From Pseudomonas fluorescens (lineage in GTDB: Bacteria; Pseudomonadota; Gammaproteobacteria; Pseudomonadales; Pseudomonadaceae), in NCBI RefSeq assembly GCF_902497995.1, contig NZ_CABVII010000025.1, forward strand, positions 35,161 to 99,160: a stretch of DNA of 64,000 bases, given 5' to 3'. Each line of letters starts with the position of its first letter. The first letter of the stretch is position 1. The position numbers were made by a program, and so were the translations under genes. The notes under the pieces are model-generated. The model did no database searches. It was not told where the DNA came from and saw nothing but the letters and a program-made list of their open reading frames with translations. This document shows, piece by piece, positions 50,746 to 59,372 of this stretch.

Positions 50746-52521
50746 ATGAAGATGGCAAAGAACCCGGCGACCGCACCGTTGATCAAGGCGCTGGGCGACT
50801 ATAAGAACATCCTGGTCAGTGTCGGTTGTTTTACCGCACTGATTAACGTGTTGATGCTGGTTCCGTCGATTTATATGCTCCAGGTTTATGACCGCGTATT
50901 GTCGTCGCAAAACGAAACGACGCTGGCCATGTTGTCATTAATGGTCGTCGGGTTCTTTGCGTTCATCGGGCTACTGGAGCTTGTGCGCAGCTTCATCGTC
51001 ATCCGTATCGGCAGCCAGTTGGAGCGCCGTTTCAACCTGCGGGTCTATCAGGCCGCGTTCGAGCGCAACCTGTTCAAGGGCGAAGGCCACGCCGGACAAT
51101 CCCTGGGGGACTTGACCCATATTCGTCAGTTCGTCACCGGCCCGGCATTGTTTGCCTTCTTCGATGCACCGTGGTTTCCGGTCTATCTGTTCGTGATTTA
51201 TCTGTTCGATGTCTGGCTCGGTGTGTTTGCCACGGCGGGTGCCGCACTGCTGATCGGGCTGGCTTGCCTGAATGAGGCCATGACCAAAAAGCCATTAGGC
51301 GAAGCGGCCGTCTTTTCCCAGAAGTCCAGCCAACTGGCGAGCAGTCACCTGCATAACGCCGAAACCATCCAGGCCATGGGCATGCTCGGGGCTTTGCGCA
51401 ATCGTTGGTTCCAGGTGCACTCACGCTTTCTCGGCTTGCAAAACCAGGCCAGCGATACCGGCGCAGTCATCAGTTCCCTGAGCAAGACCCTGCGCTTGTG
51501 CCTGCAATCTCTGGTGCTGGGCCTCGGCGCGTTGCTGGTGATCAAGGGCGACATGAGCGCGGGGATGATGATTGCCGGCTCGATCCTGATGGGCCGGGTG
51601 CTGAGCCCGATCGATCAGCTGATCGCCGTGTGGAAACAGTGGAGCGGCGCCAAGCTCGCCTACCGCCGTCTCGATGACTTGTTGCAAGCCTTCCCCCCGA
51701 GTGACGAGGCCATGGCGCTGCCGGCCCCGAAAGGCCAGATCACGTTCGAGCAGGTCAGCGCCGGTCCACCGGGGCAACGGGCTGCGACGTTGCACCTGGT
51801 CAATTTCAGTCTTGGTGCAGGTGAAGTGCTGGGCGTGCTTGGCGCGTCCGGTTCTGGTAAATCGACCCTGGCCCGGGTGCTGCTCGGCGTCTGGCCAACG
51901 CTTGGCGGGACGGTGCGGCTCGACGGCGCGGACATTCATCGCTGGAACCGCGACGACCTCGGCCCCTATATCGGTTATCTGCCGCAAGACATCGAGCTGT
52001 TCGGCGGCAGCATAGCCGAAAACATCGCCCGTTTCCGTGAGGCCGATCCGCAAAAAGTCGTCGAAGCCGCGCAACAGGCTGGCGTCCATGACTTGATCCT
52101 GCGCATGCCCCAAGGTTACGACACCGTACTCGGCGAATCGGGCAGCGGCCTGTCCGGCGGGCAGAAACAACGTGTAGCCCTGGCCCGCGCCCTGTACGGC
52201 AAGCCACGCCTGGTGGTGCTGGATGAACCGAACTCCAACCTCGACACCGTTGGTGAGGCCGCTTTGGCGGGCGCCATCGCGCAAATGAAAGCCCAGGGCA
52301 CCAGTGTGATTCTGGTGACCCATCGCTCTTCGGCACTGGCCCAGGCCGACAAGCTGTTGGTGCTCAACGAAGGACGCCTGCAAGCCTTCGGTCCGAGTCA
52401 GGAAGTGCTCAAAGCACTGTCCGGCGCTCAGGAACAGCAGCGGGAGAAAACCGCGCAGGCACCGGGTGGACTCAGCATGAGCCGGCAGTACCAGCCCTCG
52501 ACAAGGAATTCGGGTGTATGA
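50746..52521 (+). CDS. aprD: Type I secretion ABC transporter (AprD/TliD)
   Basis: This 591-residue protein is the inner-membrane ABC component of a type I exporter. The membrane domain covers about residues 1-310, with helices such as 'LMVVGFFAFIGLLELVRSFIVI'. The ATPase has Walker A 'GASGSGKST' (about 366-374), Q-loop 'GYLPQDIELF', signature 'LSGGQKQRVALARAL' (about 469) and Walker B 'LVVLDEPNSNLD'. It lacks the C39-like N-terminal domain of HlyB-type pumps, as expected for the AprD/PrtD group that exports RTX proteases and lipases with uncleaved C-terminal signals. The stop overlaps the aprE start (ATGA). Confidence 0.93.
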   Translation: MKMAKNPATAPLIKALGDYKNILVSVGCFTALINVLMLVPSIYMLQVYDRVLSSQNETTLAMLSLMVVGFFAFIGLLELVRSFIVIRIGSQLERRFNLRVYQAAFERNLFKGEGHAGQSLGDLTHIRQFVTGPALFAFFDAPWFPVYLFVIYLFDVWLGVFATAGAALLIGLACLNEAMTKKPLGEAAVFSQKSSQLASSHLHNAETIQAMGMLGALRNRWFQVHSRFLGLQNQASDTGAVISSLSKTLRLCLQSLVLGLGALLVIKGDMSAGMMIAGSILMGRVLSPIDQLIAVWKQWSGAKLAYRRLDDLLQAFPPSDEAMALPAPKGQITFEQVSAGPPGQRAATLHLVNFSLGAGEVLGVLGASGSGKSTLARVLLGVWPTLGGTVRLDGADIHRWNRDDLGPYIGYLPQDIELFGGSIAENIARFREADPQKVVEAAQQAGVHDLILRMPQGYDTVLGESGSGLSGGQKQRVALARALYGKPRLVVLDEPNSNLDTVGEAALAGAIAQMKAQGTSVILVTHRSSALAQADKLLVLNEGRLQAFGPSQEVLKALSGAQEQQREKTAQAPGGLSMSRQYQPSTRNSGV

Positions 52522-53852
52522 GCTACGACAGCGCAGCCCACATGGAACACGACTACATCGCCGAACGCCCCGAGCGCGACGCGCACTTTTTTGCTCGCCT
52601 GGGCTGGATTCTGGCGATCGTCGGCGCGGGCAGTTTTTTTACCTGGGCCAGCCTGGCGCCGCTCGATCAGGGCATCCGGGTGCAAGGCACGGTCGTCGTA
52701 TCGGGCAAACGCAAAGCCGTGCAAGCGATGAGCAGCGGCGTGGTCAGGCAGATTCTGGTGCGCGAGGGCCAAGTGGTGAAACAAGGCCAGCCACTGTTCC
52801 GGCTTGACCGGACGCAGGTCGCGGCCGACGTGCAATCCCTGCAAGCGCAATACCGCATGGCATGGGCCAGCCTGGCGCGTTGGCAAAGTGAACGGGACAA
52901 CCTCAAGCAAGTCAGTTTCCCCGCAGAGCTGAGCAACGATCCCGATCCGCGCCTGGCGTTGGTGCTCGAAGGCCAGCAGCAATTGTTCAGCAGTCGCCGT
53001 GAAGCGTTTTCCCGGGAGCAGGCTGCCTTGCGCGCCAACATCGAAGGTGCCGGCGCGCAACTGGCGGGCATGCGCCGCGCACGCTCGGACCTGACCGCCC
53101 AGGCCAGCTCCCTGCAACAGCAACTGAGCAATCTTCAGCCTTTGGCGGACAACGGCTACATCCCGCGTAACCGCCTGATGGATTACCAGCGGCAGCTGTT
53201 GCAAGTGCAGCAGCAGCTTGCAGAGAACAGTGGCGAGAGCGGCCGCGTGGAGCAGGGCATCCTCGAATCGCGGCTGAAGCTGCAACAGCACGGCGAGGAA
53301 TACCAGAAGGAAGTCCGCACCCAACTGGCCGACACCCAGCTCAAAAGCGTGACCCTGGAGGAGCAACTGACCTCCGCCGGGTTCGACCTGCAACACAGCG
53401 AGATCATCGCCACCGCCGATGGCATTGCGGTCAACCTCGGGGTTCATACCGAAGGCGCGGTGATACGCCAGGGCGATACCCTGCTGGAAATCGTGCCCCA
53501 AGGCACCCGCCTGGAAGTGGAAGGACGCCTGCCGATCAACCTGGTCGACAAGGTCGGCACGCACCTGCCGGTGGACATCCTGTTCACCGCGTTCAACCAG
53601 AGCCGCACCCCGCGGGTGCCCGGCGAAGTCAGCCTGATTTCCGCCGACCAGATGCTCGATGAGAAAACCGGCGCTGCGTATTACGTGCTGCGCAGCAGCG
53701 TCAGCGATCAGGCCATGGAAAAGCTCGACGGCCTGGTGATCAAGCCGGGCATGCCGGCAGAAATCTTCGTGCGTACCGGTGAACGTTCACTCCTCAACTA
53801 TTTGTTCAAACCGCTGCTCGACCGGGCCGGTTCCGCATTGACCGAGGAATAA
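52518..53852 (+). CDS. aprE: Type I secretion membrane-fusion protein (AprE/TliE)
   Basis: This 444-residue adaptor has a short cytoplasmic start, one transmembrane helix at about residues 27-47 ('LGWILAIVGAGSFFTWAS'), a lipoyl half ('VVVSGKRKAVQAMSSGVVRQILVREGQ'), long coiled-coil helices rich in Gln and Leu (about 150-300), then the second lipoyl half. The C-terminal beta barrel ends with 'IKPGMPAEIFVRTGERSLLNYLFKPL', a conserved HlyD/AprE ending. It overlaps aprD by four bases and is followed after two bases by aprF. It connects the ABC pump to the outer-membrane channel. Confidence 0.93.
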   Translation: MSYDSAAHMEHDYIAERPERDAHFFARLGWILAIVGAGSFFTWASLAPLDQGIRVQGTVVVSGKRKAVQAMSSGVVRQILVREGQVVKQGQPLFRLDRTQVAADVQSLQAQYRMAWASLARWQSERDNLKQVSFPAELSNDPDPRLALVLEGQQQLFSSRREAFSREQAALRANIEGAGAQLAGMRRARSDLTAQASSLQQQLSNLQPLADNGYIPRNRLMDYQRQLLQVQQQLAENSGESGRVEQGILESRLKLQQHGEEYQKEVRTQLADTQLKSVTLEEQLTSAGFDLQHSEIIATADGIAVNLGVHTEGAVIRQGDTLLEIVPQGTRLEVEGRLPINLVDKVGTHLPVDILFTAFNQSRTPRVPGEVSLISADQMLDEKTGAAYYVLRSSVSDQAMEKLDGLVIKPGMPAEIFVRTGERSLLNYLFKPLLDRAGSALTEE

Positions 53853-53854
53853 GG

Positions 53855-55219
53855 ATGTTCGGCTGTATGAATAAGTTATCGATGCTCGGGGCAGCGCTGG
53901 CGTTGCTCACCTGCAACGGCGCAATGGCCATGGGGCCGTTCGACATCTATGAACAAGCGTTGCGCAACGACCCGGTGTTCCTCGGCGCGATCAAGGAGCG
54001 CGATGCCGGCCTGGAAAATCGCGCCATCGGCCGCGCCGGGCTGTTGCCGAGGCTGGGTTACAACTACAACAAAGGCCGCAACGCCTCGAAGGTCACTTAC
54101 CTGAACGATCGCGGCCGCAGCCAGAGTGATGATCGCAACTACAGCAGTTACGGCTCGTCATTGACCCTGCAGCAACCCTTGCTCGACTACGAGGCCTACG
54201 CGGCGTATCGCAAAGGGGTGGCGCAATCGCTGTTTGCCGACGAAAATTTTCGCGGCAAGAGCCAACAATTGCTGGTGCGCGTGCTGGAGAGCTACACCCA
54301 GGCGCTGTTCGCCCAGGACCAGATCGACATTGCGCTGGCCAGGAAGAAAGCCTTCGAACAGCAATTCCAGCAGAACGAGCACATGTTCCGCCAGGGCGAG
54401 GGCACGCGCACCGATATTCTCGAGGCCGAGTCACGTTACGAACTGGCCACGGCCGAGGAAATCGAAGCACGCAACGAGCAGGATGCGTCCCTGCGTGAAC
54501 TGGGCGCGCTGATCGGCGTGCCTGCCATCGACATCAACGACCTGGCGCCGCTGGACCAAGGCTTTCAGACCTTCACCCTGCAACCGGCGAACTTCGACAC
54601 CTGGCACGCAATGGCGGTGGCCAACAACCCGAACCTGGCTTCCCAGCGCCAGGCCGTGGAGGTCGCGCGTTATGAAGTCGAACGCAACCGCGCCGGGCAC
54701 CTGCCCAAGGTCAGCGCCTACGCCACGGTACGCCAGAACGAATCGGAAAGTGGCAACACCTACAACCAGCGTTACGAGACCAACACCATCGGCATCGAAG
54801 TCAGCATGCCGCTTTACGCCGGTGGTGGGGTTTTGGCCTCGACGCGTCAGGCCAGCCGCACCATGGAGCAGGCCAAGTACGAACTGGACGGCAAGACCCG
54901 CGAAACGCTGATCGAACTGCGTCGCCAGTTCAGCGCCTGCCTGTCCGGCGTGAACAAATTGCGCGCCTACCAGAAAGCCCTGACCTCTGCCGAAGCGCTG
55001 GTAGTGTCAACGCGGCAAAGCATCCTGGGCGGTGAACGGGTCAACCTCGATGCGCTGAACGCCGAACAACAGCTCTACACCACACGCCGCGATCTGGCCC
55101 GGACCCGATACGACTATTTAATGGCCTGGATCAAATTGCACTACTACGCCGGGACCTTGAATGAGCAGGACCTGGCCCAAGTCGACGAGGCGTTTGGCCA
55201 AGGTTCGACGACCCGGTAG
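53855..55219 (+). CDS. aprF: Type I secretion outer-membrane channel (AprF/TliF, TolC family)
   Basis: This 454-residue TolC-family protein has a Sec signal peptide ending about residue 25 ('TCNGAMAMGPFDIYEQAL'). It then shows two outer-membrane efflux repeats with long helices ('FRQGEGTRTDILEAESRYELATAEEIEAR' and 'SILGGERVNLDALNAEQQLY'). Two ATG codons are possible: 53855, with GAGGA seven bases upstream, and 53867, which gives a more typical signal peptide. It completes the aprDEF exporter. The lipase gene follows 47 bases later on the same strand. Confidence 0.92.
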   Translation: MFGCMNKLSMLGAALALLTCNGAMAMGPFDIYEQALRNDPVFLGAIKERDAGLENRAIGRAGLLPRLGYNYNKGRNASKVTYLNDRGRSQSDDRNYSSYGSSLTLQQPLLDYEAYAAYRKGVAQSLFADENFRGKSQQLLVRVLESYTQALFAQDQIDIALARKKAFEQQFQQNEHMFRQGEGTRTDILEAESRYELATAEEIEARNEQDASLRELGALIGVPAIDINDLAPLDQGFQTFTLQPANFDTWHAMAVANNPNLASQRQAVEVARYEVERNRAGHLPKVSAYATVRQNESESGNTYNQRYETNTIGIEVSMPLYAGGGVLASTRQASRTMEQAKYELDGKTRETLIELRRQFSACLSGVNKLRAYQKALTSAEALVVSTRQSILGGERVNLDALNAEQQLYTTRRDLARTRYDYLMAWIKLHYYAGTLNEQDLAQVDEAFGQGSTTR

Positions 55220-55266
55220 CGCCTGAAAAATCTCTGACAATTCCAACAAAAAGAGAGGCAAGACCC

Positions 55267-57120
55267 ATGGGTGTGTATGACTATAAAAACCTCGGCACGG
55301 CAGACTCCAAAGCGTTGTTCGGCGACGCCATGGCGATCATGCTGTATTCCTATCACAACCTCGACAATGGCTTTGCCAGCGGTTACCAGCACAACGGCTT
55401 CGGCCTGGGTTTGCCGGCGACCCTGGTCACGGCGCTGATTGGCGGCGCGGATTCCCAGGGTGTCATACCCGGAATCCCCTGGAACCCGAATTCGGAAAAA
55501 GCCGCACTGGATGCCGTGCAAAAGGCTGGCTGGACGCCGATCAGCGCGTCGCAACTGGGCTATGACGGCAAGGTCGATGCGCGCGGAACCTTCTTCGGCG
55601 AAAAGGCCGGTTACACCAGCGCCCAGGTGGAGATCCTCGGTAAGTATGATGCCCAAGGCCAACTCAGTGAAATCGGCATTGCCTTTCGCGGAACCAGTGG
55701 GCCTCGAGAGACCCTGATCAGCGATTCGATCGCCGACGTGATCAACGACCTGATGGCGGCCCTGGGGCCGAAGGACTACGCGAAAAACTACGTGGGTGAA
55801 GCCTTCGGCAATTTGTTCGACGAAGTCGCCGTGTTTGCCCGGGCCAATGGCCTGTCGGGCAAGGATGTGCTGGTCAGCGGTCACAGCCTCGGCGGGTTGG
55901 CGGTCAATAGCCTGGCAGACCTGAGCAACGAGAAGTGGTCGGGGTTCTATCAGGATTCCAATTACATCGCCTACGCTTCGCCCACCCAGAGCAGCACCGA
56001 CAAAGTGCTCAACATCGGTTATGAAAACGACCCGGTATTTCGTGCCCTCGACGGTTCGTCGTTCAACCTGTCGTCGGCGGGCGTACACGATGCCGCCAAA
56101 GCCTCGACGACTGACAACATCGTCAGTTTCAACGATCATTACGCCTCGACGGCGTGGAACGTCCTGCCGTTTTCCATCCTCAACATCCCGACCTGGATCT
56201 CGCACCTGCCCACCGCTTATGGCGACGGCATGAACCGGGTGCTGGAGTCGAAGTTCTACGATCTCACCGGCAAAGACTCGACGATCATCGTCGCCAACCT
56301 GTCGGACCCCGCCCGGGCCAACACATGGGTTCAGGATTTGAATCGCAACGCCGAAACCCACAAAGGCAGCACCTTCATCATTGGCAGCGATGGCAACGAT
56401 CTGATCCAGGGCGGCCAGGGCAATGACTATCTGGAAGGCCGTGCCGGCAACGACACCTTCCGCGATAGCGGCGGCTACAACATCCTGTCTGGCGGCCAGG
56501 GCCACAACGTACTGGACCTGCAGCAGTCGGTGAAAAACCTCGACTTCGCCAATGACGGCGCCGGCAACCTGTACATCCGCGACGCCAATGGCGGTATCAG
56601 CATCACCAGGGACATCGGCAGCCTTGTCACCAAGGAGCCGGGATTTCTGTGGGGGCTGTTCAAGGATGACGTGACCCACAGTGTTACAGCCAATGGTCTG
56701 ACAGTCGGCAATGACCTGACTCAGTACGCTTCATCGGTAAAGGGCGGGGCAGGTGCCGACACGCTCACGGCACACGCCGGCGGCGACTGGTTGTTTGGCC
56801 TTGAAGGCAACGATCACTTGATCGGCGGCAAGGGCAATGATGTATTTGTCGGCGGGGCGGGTAACGACCTGATGGAATCGGGGGGCGGGATCGATACGTT
56901 CCTGTTCAGTGGCGGGTTTGGGCAGGATCGGGTGGTAGGTTACCAGGCAGATGACCAGCTGGTGTTTCTGGGGGTTCAGGGGGTGATGCCGAACGATGAT
57001 TTTCGGGCTCATGCCACGGCGGTGGGGCAGGATACGGTGCTGACCTTTGGCGGGGATTCGGTGACGCTGGTCGGGGTTGGGCTGGATAGCTTGTCTGCTG
57101 GGGGGATTGTTATCGCCTGA
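55267..57120 (+). CDS. Class I.3 RTX lipase/polyurethanase exported by the adjacent type I system
   Basis: This 617-residue secreted serine hydrolase has the lipase box 'VSGHSLGG' with Ser207, Asp255 in 'GYENDPVF' and His313 in 'WISHLP', the same triad numbering as well-studied class I.3 lipases. Two RTX blocks of Gly/Asp-rich nonapeptides bind calcium: about 373-400 ('GSDGNDLIQGGQGNDYL') and about 503-545 ('GGKGNDVFVGGAGND'). There is no N-terminal signal peptide; the hydrophobic C-terminus 'AGGIVIA' is the type I export signal. The 617-residue length matches PueA-type polyurethanases better than the roughly 476-residue TliA. A GAGAGG ribosome site precedes the ATG. Confidence 0.93.
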   Translation: MGVYDYKNLGTADSKALFGDAMAIMLYSYHNLDNGFASGYQHNGFGLGLPATLVTALIGGADSQGVIPGIPWNPNSEKAALDAVQKAGWTPISASQLGYDGKVDARGTFFGEKAGYTSAQVEILGKYDAQGQLSEIGIAFRGTSGPRETLISDSIADVINDLMAALGPKDYAKNYVGEAFGNLFDEVAVFARANGLSGKDVLVSGHSLGGLAVNSLADLSNEKWSGFYQDSNYIAYASPTQSSTDKVLNIGYENDPVFRALDGSSFNLSSAGVHDAAKASTTDNIVSFNDHYASTAWNVLPFSILNIPTWISHLPTAYGDGMNRVLESKFYDLTGKDSTIIVANLSDPARANTWVQDLNRNAETHKGSTFIIGSDGNDLIQGGQGNDYLEGRAGNDTFRDSGGYNILSGGQGHNVLDLQQSVKNLDFANDGAGNLYIRDANGGISITRDIGSLVTKEPGFLWGLFKDDVTHSVTANGLTVGNDLTQYASSVKGGAGADTLTAHAGGDWLFGLEGNDHLIGGKGNDVFVGGAGNDLMESGGGIDTFLFSGGFGQDRVVGYQADDQLVFLGVQGVMPNDDFRAHATAVGQDTVLTFGGDSVTLVGVGLDSLSAGGIVIA

Positions 57121-57146
57121 GGGTGATGCGGCGTCCATAAGGGCCT

Positions 57147-57240
57147 CTTCGCGAGCAAGCCCGCTCCCACACTGAATCGGGGTGTACACGCATTTGGTGT
57201 CCACTGGAGATCGATGTGGGAGCGGGCTTGCTCGCGAAGA
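57147..57240. repeat. REP/REPIN-like inverted repeat (GTGGGAGCGGGCTTGC type)
   Basis: Arms CTTCGCGAGCAAGCCCGCTC and its complement face each other at about 57147-57171 and 57215-57240, with about 43 bases between. It lies 26 bases after the lipase stop. Units are the same as at 1091-1180, including the TGTGGGAGCGGG edge. Confidence 0.85.
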
Positions 57241-57272
57241 ACGATAACGCGGTCTAAATCTGGATCGCGGTT

Positions 57273-57497
57273 TCAGTCTTCCTTGCGCACGTTAGCCACT
57301 TCAGCAGCCCTGACCTTCACCTTCGCCCCGGAAATATCTTCAAACTCGTAAAAACCGTCCTTGGTCTCGGTGTCCGGCAGGTCCTTGGTCAAATACTGGG
57401 TGCCATTCTGCAGGGTCACCACCGTGGGCGTCGAACACCCGCCCAGGGCCAGAAGGGCCGCGACGGCAAGGGGTAAACCCAGAGTCTTGATATTCAT
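57273..57497 (-). CDS. Small YgdI/YgdR-like lipoprotein
   Basis: This 74-residue lipoprotein starts 'MNIKTLGLPLAVAALLALGGCSTP' with lipobox Cys about residue 22. It then has a compact SH3-like domain beginning 'TVVTLQNGTQYLTKDLPDTET' and ending 'VRAAEVANVRKED', the pattern of the YgdI/YgdR (DUF903) lipoproteins. The function of the family is not settled; members are envelope stress-linked in enterics. ATG 57497 with GAGAGG upstream is preferred to GTG 57503. It is monocistronic, between the REP element and the divergent nuclease gene. Confidence 0.88.
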   Translation of the reverse strand: MNIKTLGLPLAVAALLALGGCSTPTVVTLQNGTQYLTKDLPDTETKDGFYEFEDISGAKVKVRAAEVANVRKED

Positions 57498-57704
57498 ACC
57501 CACCTCTCATCCTTTTAAAAAACAGCGCGACTGTCTAGATCGAGCGTTATCGTCACTGTACCTCTAAGGCGGTTGGTGCGATGGATTGGCAGAAAGTTCG
57601 ACAGACGGCAAAAAAACAGGCCGATTGTCCGCCGCTTATCCTTTTCCGTTTGCACTGCAGCGGGGGTAGCTGGTATCTGTACGCATAACCAGTACTCTCT
57701 CGCC

Positions 57705-59372
57705 ATGGCCCGTTTCCCTGTGACCGCCAATCCGCTCGACGACCCGTTCTACTACTTGAACAACTTCATGCAAGTGCTTGATTGGCTTGAGCATCGCTAT
57801 GCCGATGTGTTGAGTGTCGAGGAGCAAGGGTTTATCCGCGATTTCAAGCGGCTGCCCAAGCCGTCCGAGGCGTTGCTGGTGCGGATGGTGATGCGCAAGG
57901 GGATACATTTCCGGGCGAGCAAGCTGCATTACCTCGAGATTGGTGACACCGCCGACGCCGCCGGCCCGTTGCTGGCGCTGGGCTGGATCGACGAGCAGGC
58001 GCCGCTGTCGATCGAAGAGCTGTTCGAAGTGCTGCTCAAGGCGGAAATCCTCCAGTGCCTTGGCGCGGCCATCGATCAGCCCAGGGGCAAGAAGACCGAT
58101 TGGCTGCCGGCATTGAGCGAGCAGTTTCCAGAAACCCGGTGCTTCAGCCGCTGGTGCGAGCCATTGGATGATCGACTGTTCAGTCTGACCATCATGGGTC
58201 TGTGTGATCGCCTGCGCCTGATGTTCTTTGGCAATCTTTACCAGGACTGGTCGGAGTTCGTGCTGGCGGACCTCGGCATCTTTACCTACGAAAAAGTCGA
58301 GTTCTGCGCCGACTCCCGGGGCTTGCGCAGCCGTGAGGACGTGGATGCCTGCATTTTCCTGCATGACTGTCAGCAGCGTTTCGAAGCCGGCGAAGCGCTG
58401 GCCGGCATTGTCGAGCAGGTCAGAGGGCTGGCGCCGGGCAACCCCTGGCTGCAACGACGTCGCGACAAACTGTTGTTCCAGATGGGTCAATATTGCGAAC
58501 GCATCGCCGATTTCGCCACGGCCCTGAGCATCTACCGCGAATGCGCCTGGCCAGGCGCGCGGTGGCGCCTGATTCGCGTGCTGGAGCGCTGCGGCGAGTA
58601 TCAGCTGGCGCTGGACCTGGCCAGCCATGCCGGGCAATCAGCGCAAAGCGCCGCCGAACAGCAGCACTTGCTGCGGGTGTTGCCCCGACTGCGGCGCAAG
58701 CTCGGCGGGCCGCCAATCAAGCGGCCGTCCCCTCGGGAAATGCTGCGCCTGGACCTGCATTTGCCCAGGACCGATCCGGCGCTGTCGGTGGAATATCATG
58801 TCCAGGCACACCTGGCACAAGATTGGGCACCGGTGCATTACGTGGAGAACAGCCTGATCAACTCGCTGTTCGGGCTGCTGTGCTGGCCGGCGATCTTCGC
58901 GCCCTTGCCGGGAGCGTTTTTCCACCCGTTCCAGCGGGGGCCGGTGGACCTGCTCAATGAAGATTTCCATGTGCGTCGGGCTGACCTGTTCCAGGCCTGC
59001 CTGACCGAACTCGATGACGGACGTTACCGCCAGACCATCCGTGACCGTTATGCCGCCAAGTGGGGCGTGCAATCACCGTTCGTATTCTGGGATGTGTTGA
59101 GCGAGGAATTGCTCGACCAGGCCCTCGATTGCCTGCCGGCCGAACACCTCAAGCACTGGTTCCATCGCCTGTTGCTGGACATCAAGGCCAATCGCGCCGG
59201 CATGCCGGACCTGATCCAGTTCTGGCCGCAAGACAAGACCTACCGCATGATCGAAGTCAAAGGCCCCGGCGATCGCCTGCAGGACAACCAGTTGCGCTGG
59301 CTGGAGTTCTGCCATGAGCACCAGATGCCGATTGCCGTCTGCTACGTGCAATGGGCGGAGCAGAGCGCGTGA
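57705..59372 (+). CDS. FAN1-type structure-specific nuclease (VRR-NUC domain)
   Basis: This 555-residue protein is a bacterial FAN1 homologue. It has an N-terminal helical/SAP-like DNA-binding part ('RLPKPSEALLVRMVMRKGIHFRASKL'), a TPR-like middle with 'LSIYRECAWPGARWRLIRVLERCGEY', and a C-terminal VRR-NUC nuclease. The PD-(D/E)XK core is visible as 'AGMPDLIQFWPQDKTYRMIEVKGPGDRLQDNQ' (about 497-528; Asp500, Glu515, Lys517). FAN1 cuts 5' flaps and helps repair interstrand cross-links. ATG 57705 is selected as the natural start; the frame is open to 57573 but without a ribosome site. The stop overlaps the helicase start, so the pair forms an operon. Confidence 0.9.
   Translation: MARFPVTANPLDDPFYYLNNFMQVLDWLEHRYADVLSVEEQGFIRDFKRLPKPSEALLVRMVMRKGIHFRASKLHYLEIGDTADAAGPLLALGWIDEQAPLSIEELFEVLLKAEILQCLGAAIDQPRGKKTDWLPALSEQFPETRCFSRWCEPLDDRLFSLTIMGLCDRLRLMFFGNLYQDWSEFVLADLGIFTYEKVEFCADSRGLRSREDVDACIFLHDCQQRFEAGEALAGIVEQVRGLAPGNPWLQRRRDKLLFQMGQYCERIADFATALSIYRECAWPGARWRLIRVLERCGEYQLALDLASHAGQSAQSAAEQQHLLRVLPRLRRKLGGPPIKRPSPREMLRLDLHLPRTDPALSVEYHVQAHLAQDWAPVHYVENSLINSLFGLLCWPAIFAPLPGAFFHPFQRGPVDLLNEDFHVRRADLFQACLTELDDGRYRQTIRDRYAAKWGVQSPFVFWDVLSEELLDQALDCLPAEHLKHWFHRLLLDIKANRAGMPDLIQFWPQDKTYRMIEVKGPGDRLQDNQLRWLEFCHEHQMPIAVCYVQWAEQSA

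Noticed and set aside
55144..56679. 511-codon minus-strand frame opposite the lipase
   Set aside because: It mirrors the Gly/Asp repeats of the RTX lipase as Val/Ala/Asp-rich sequence; the lipase triad and repeats are on the plus strand.
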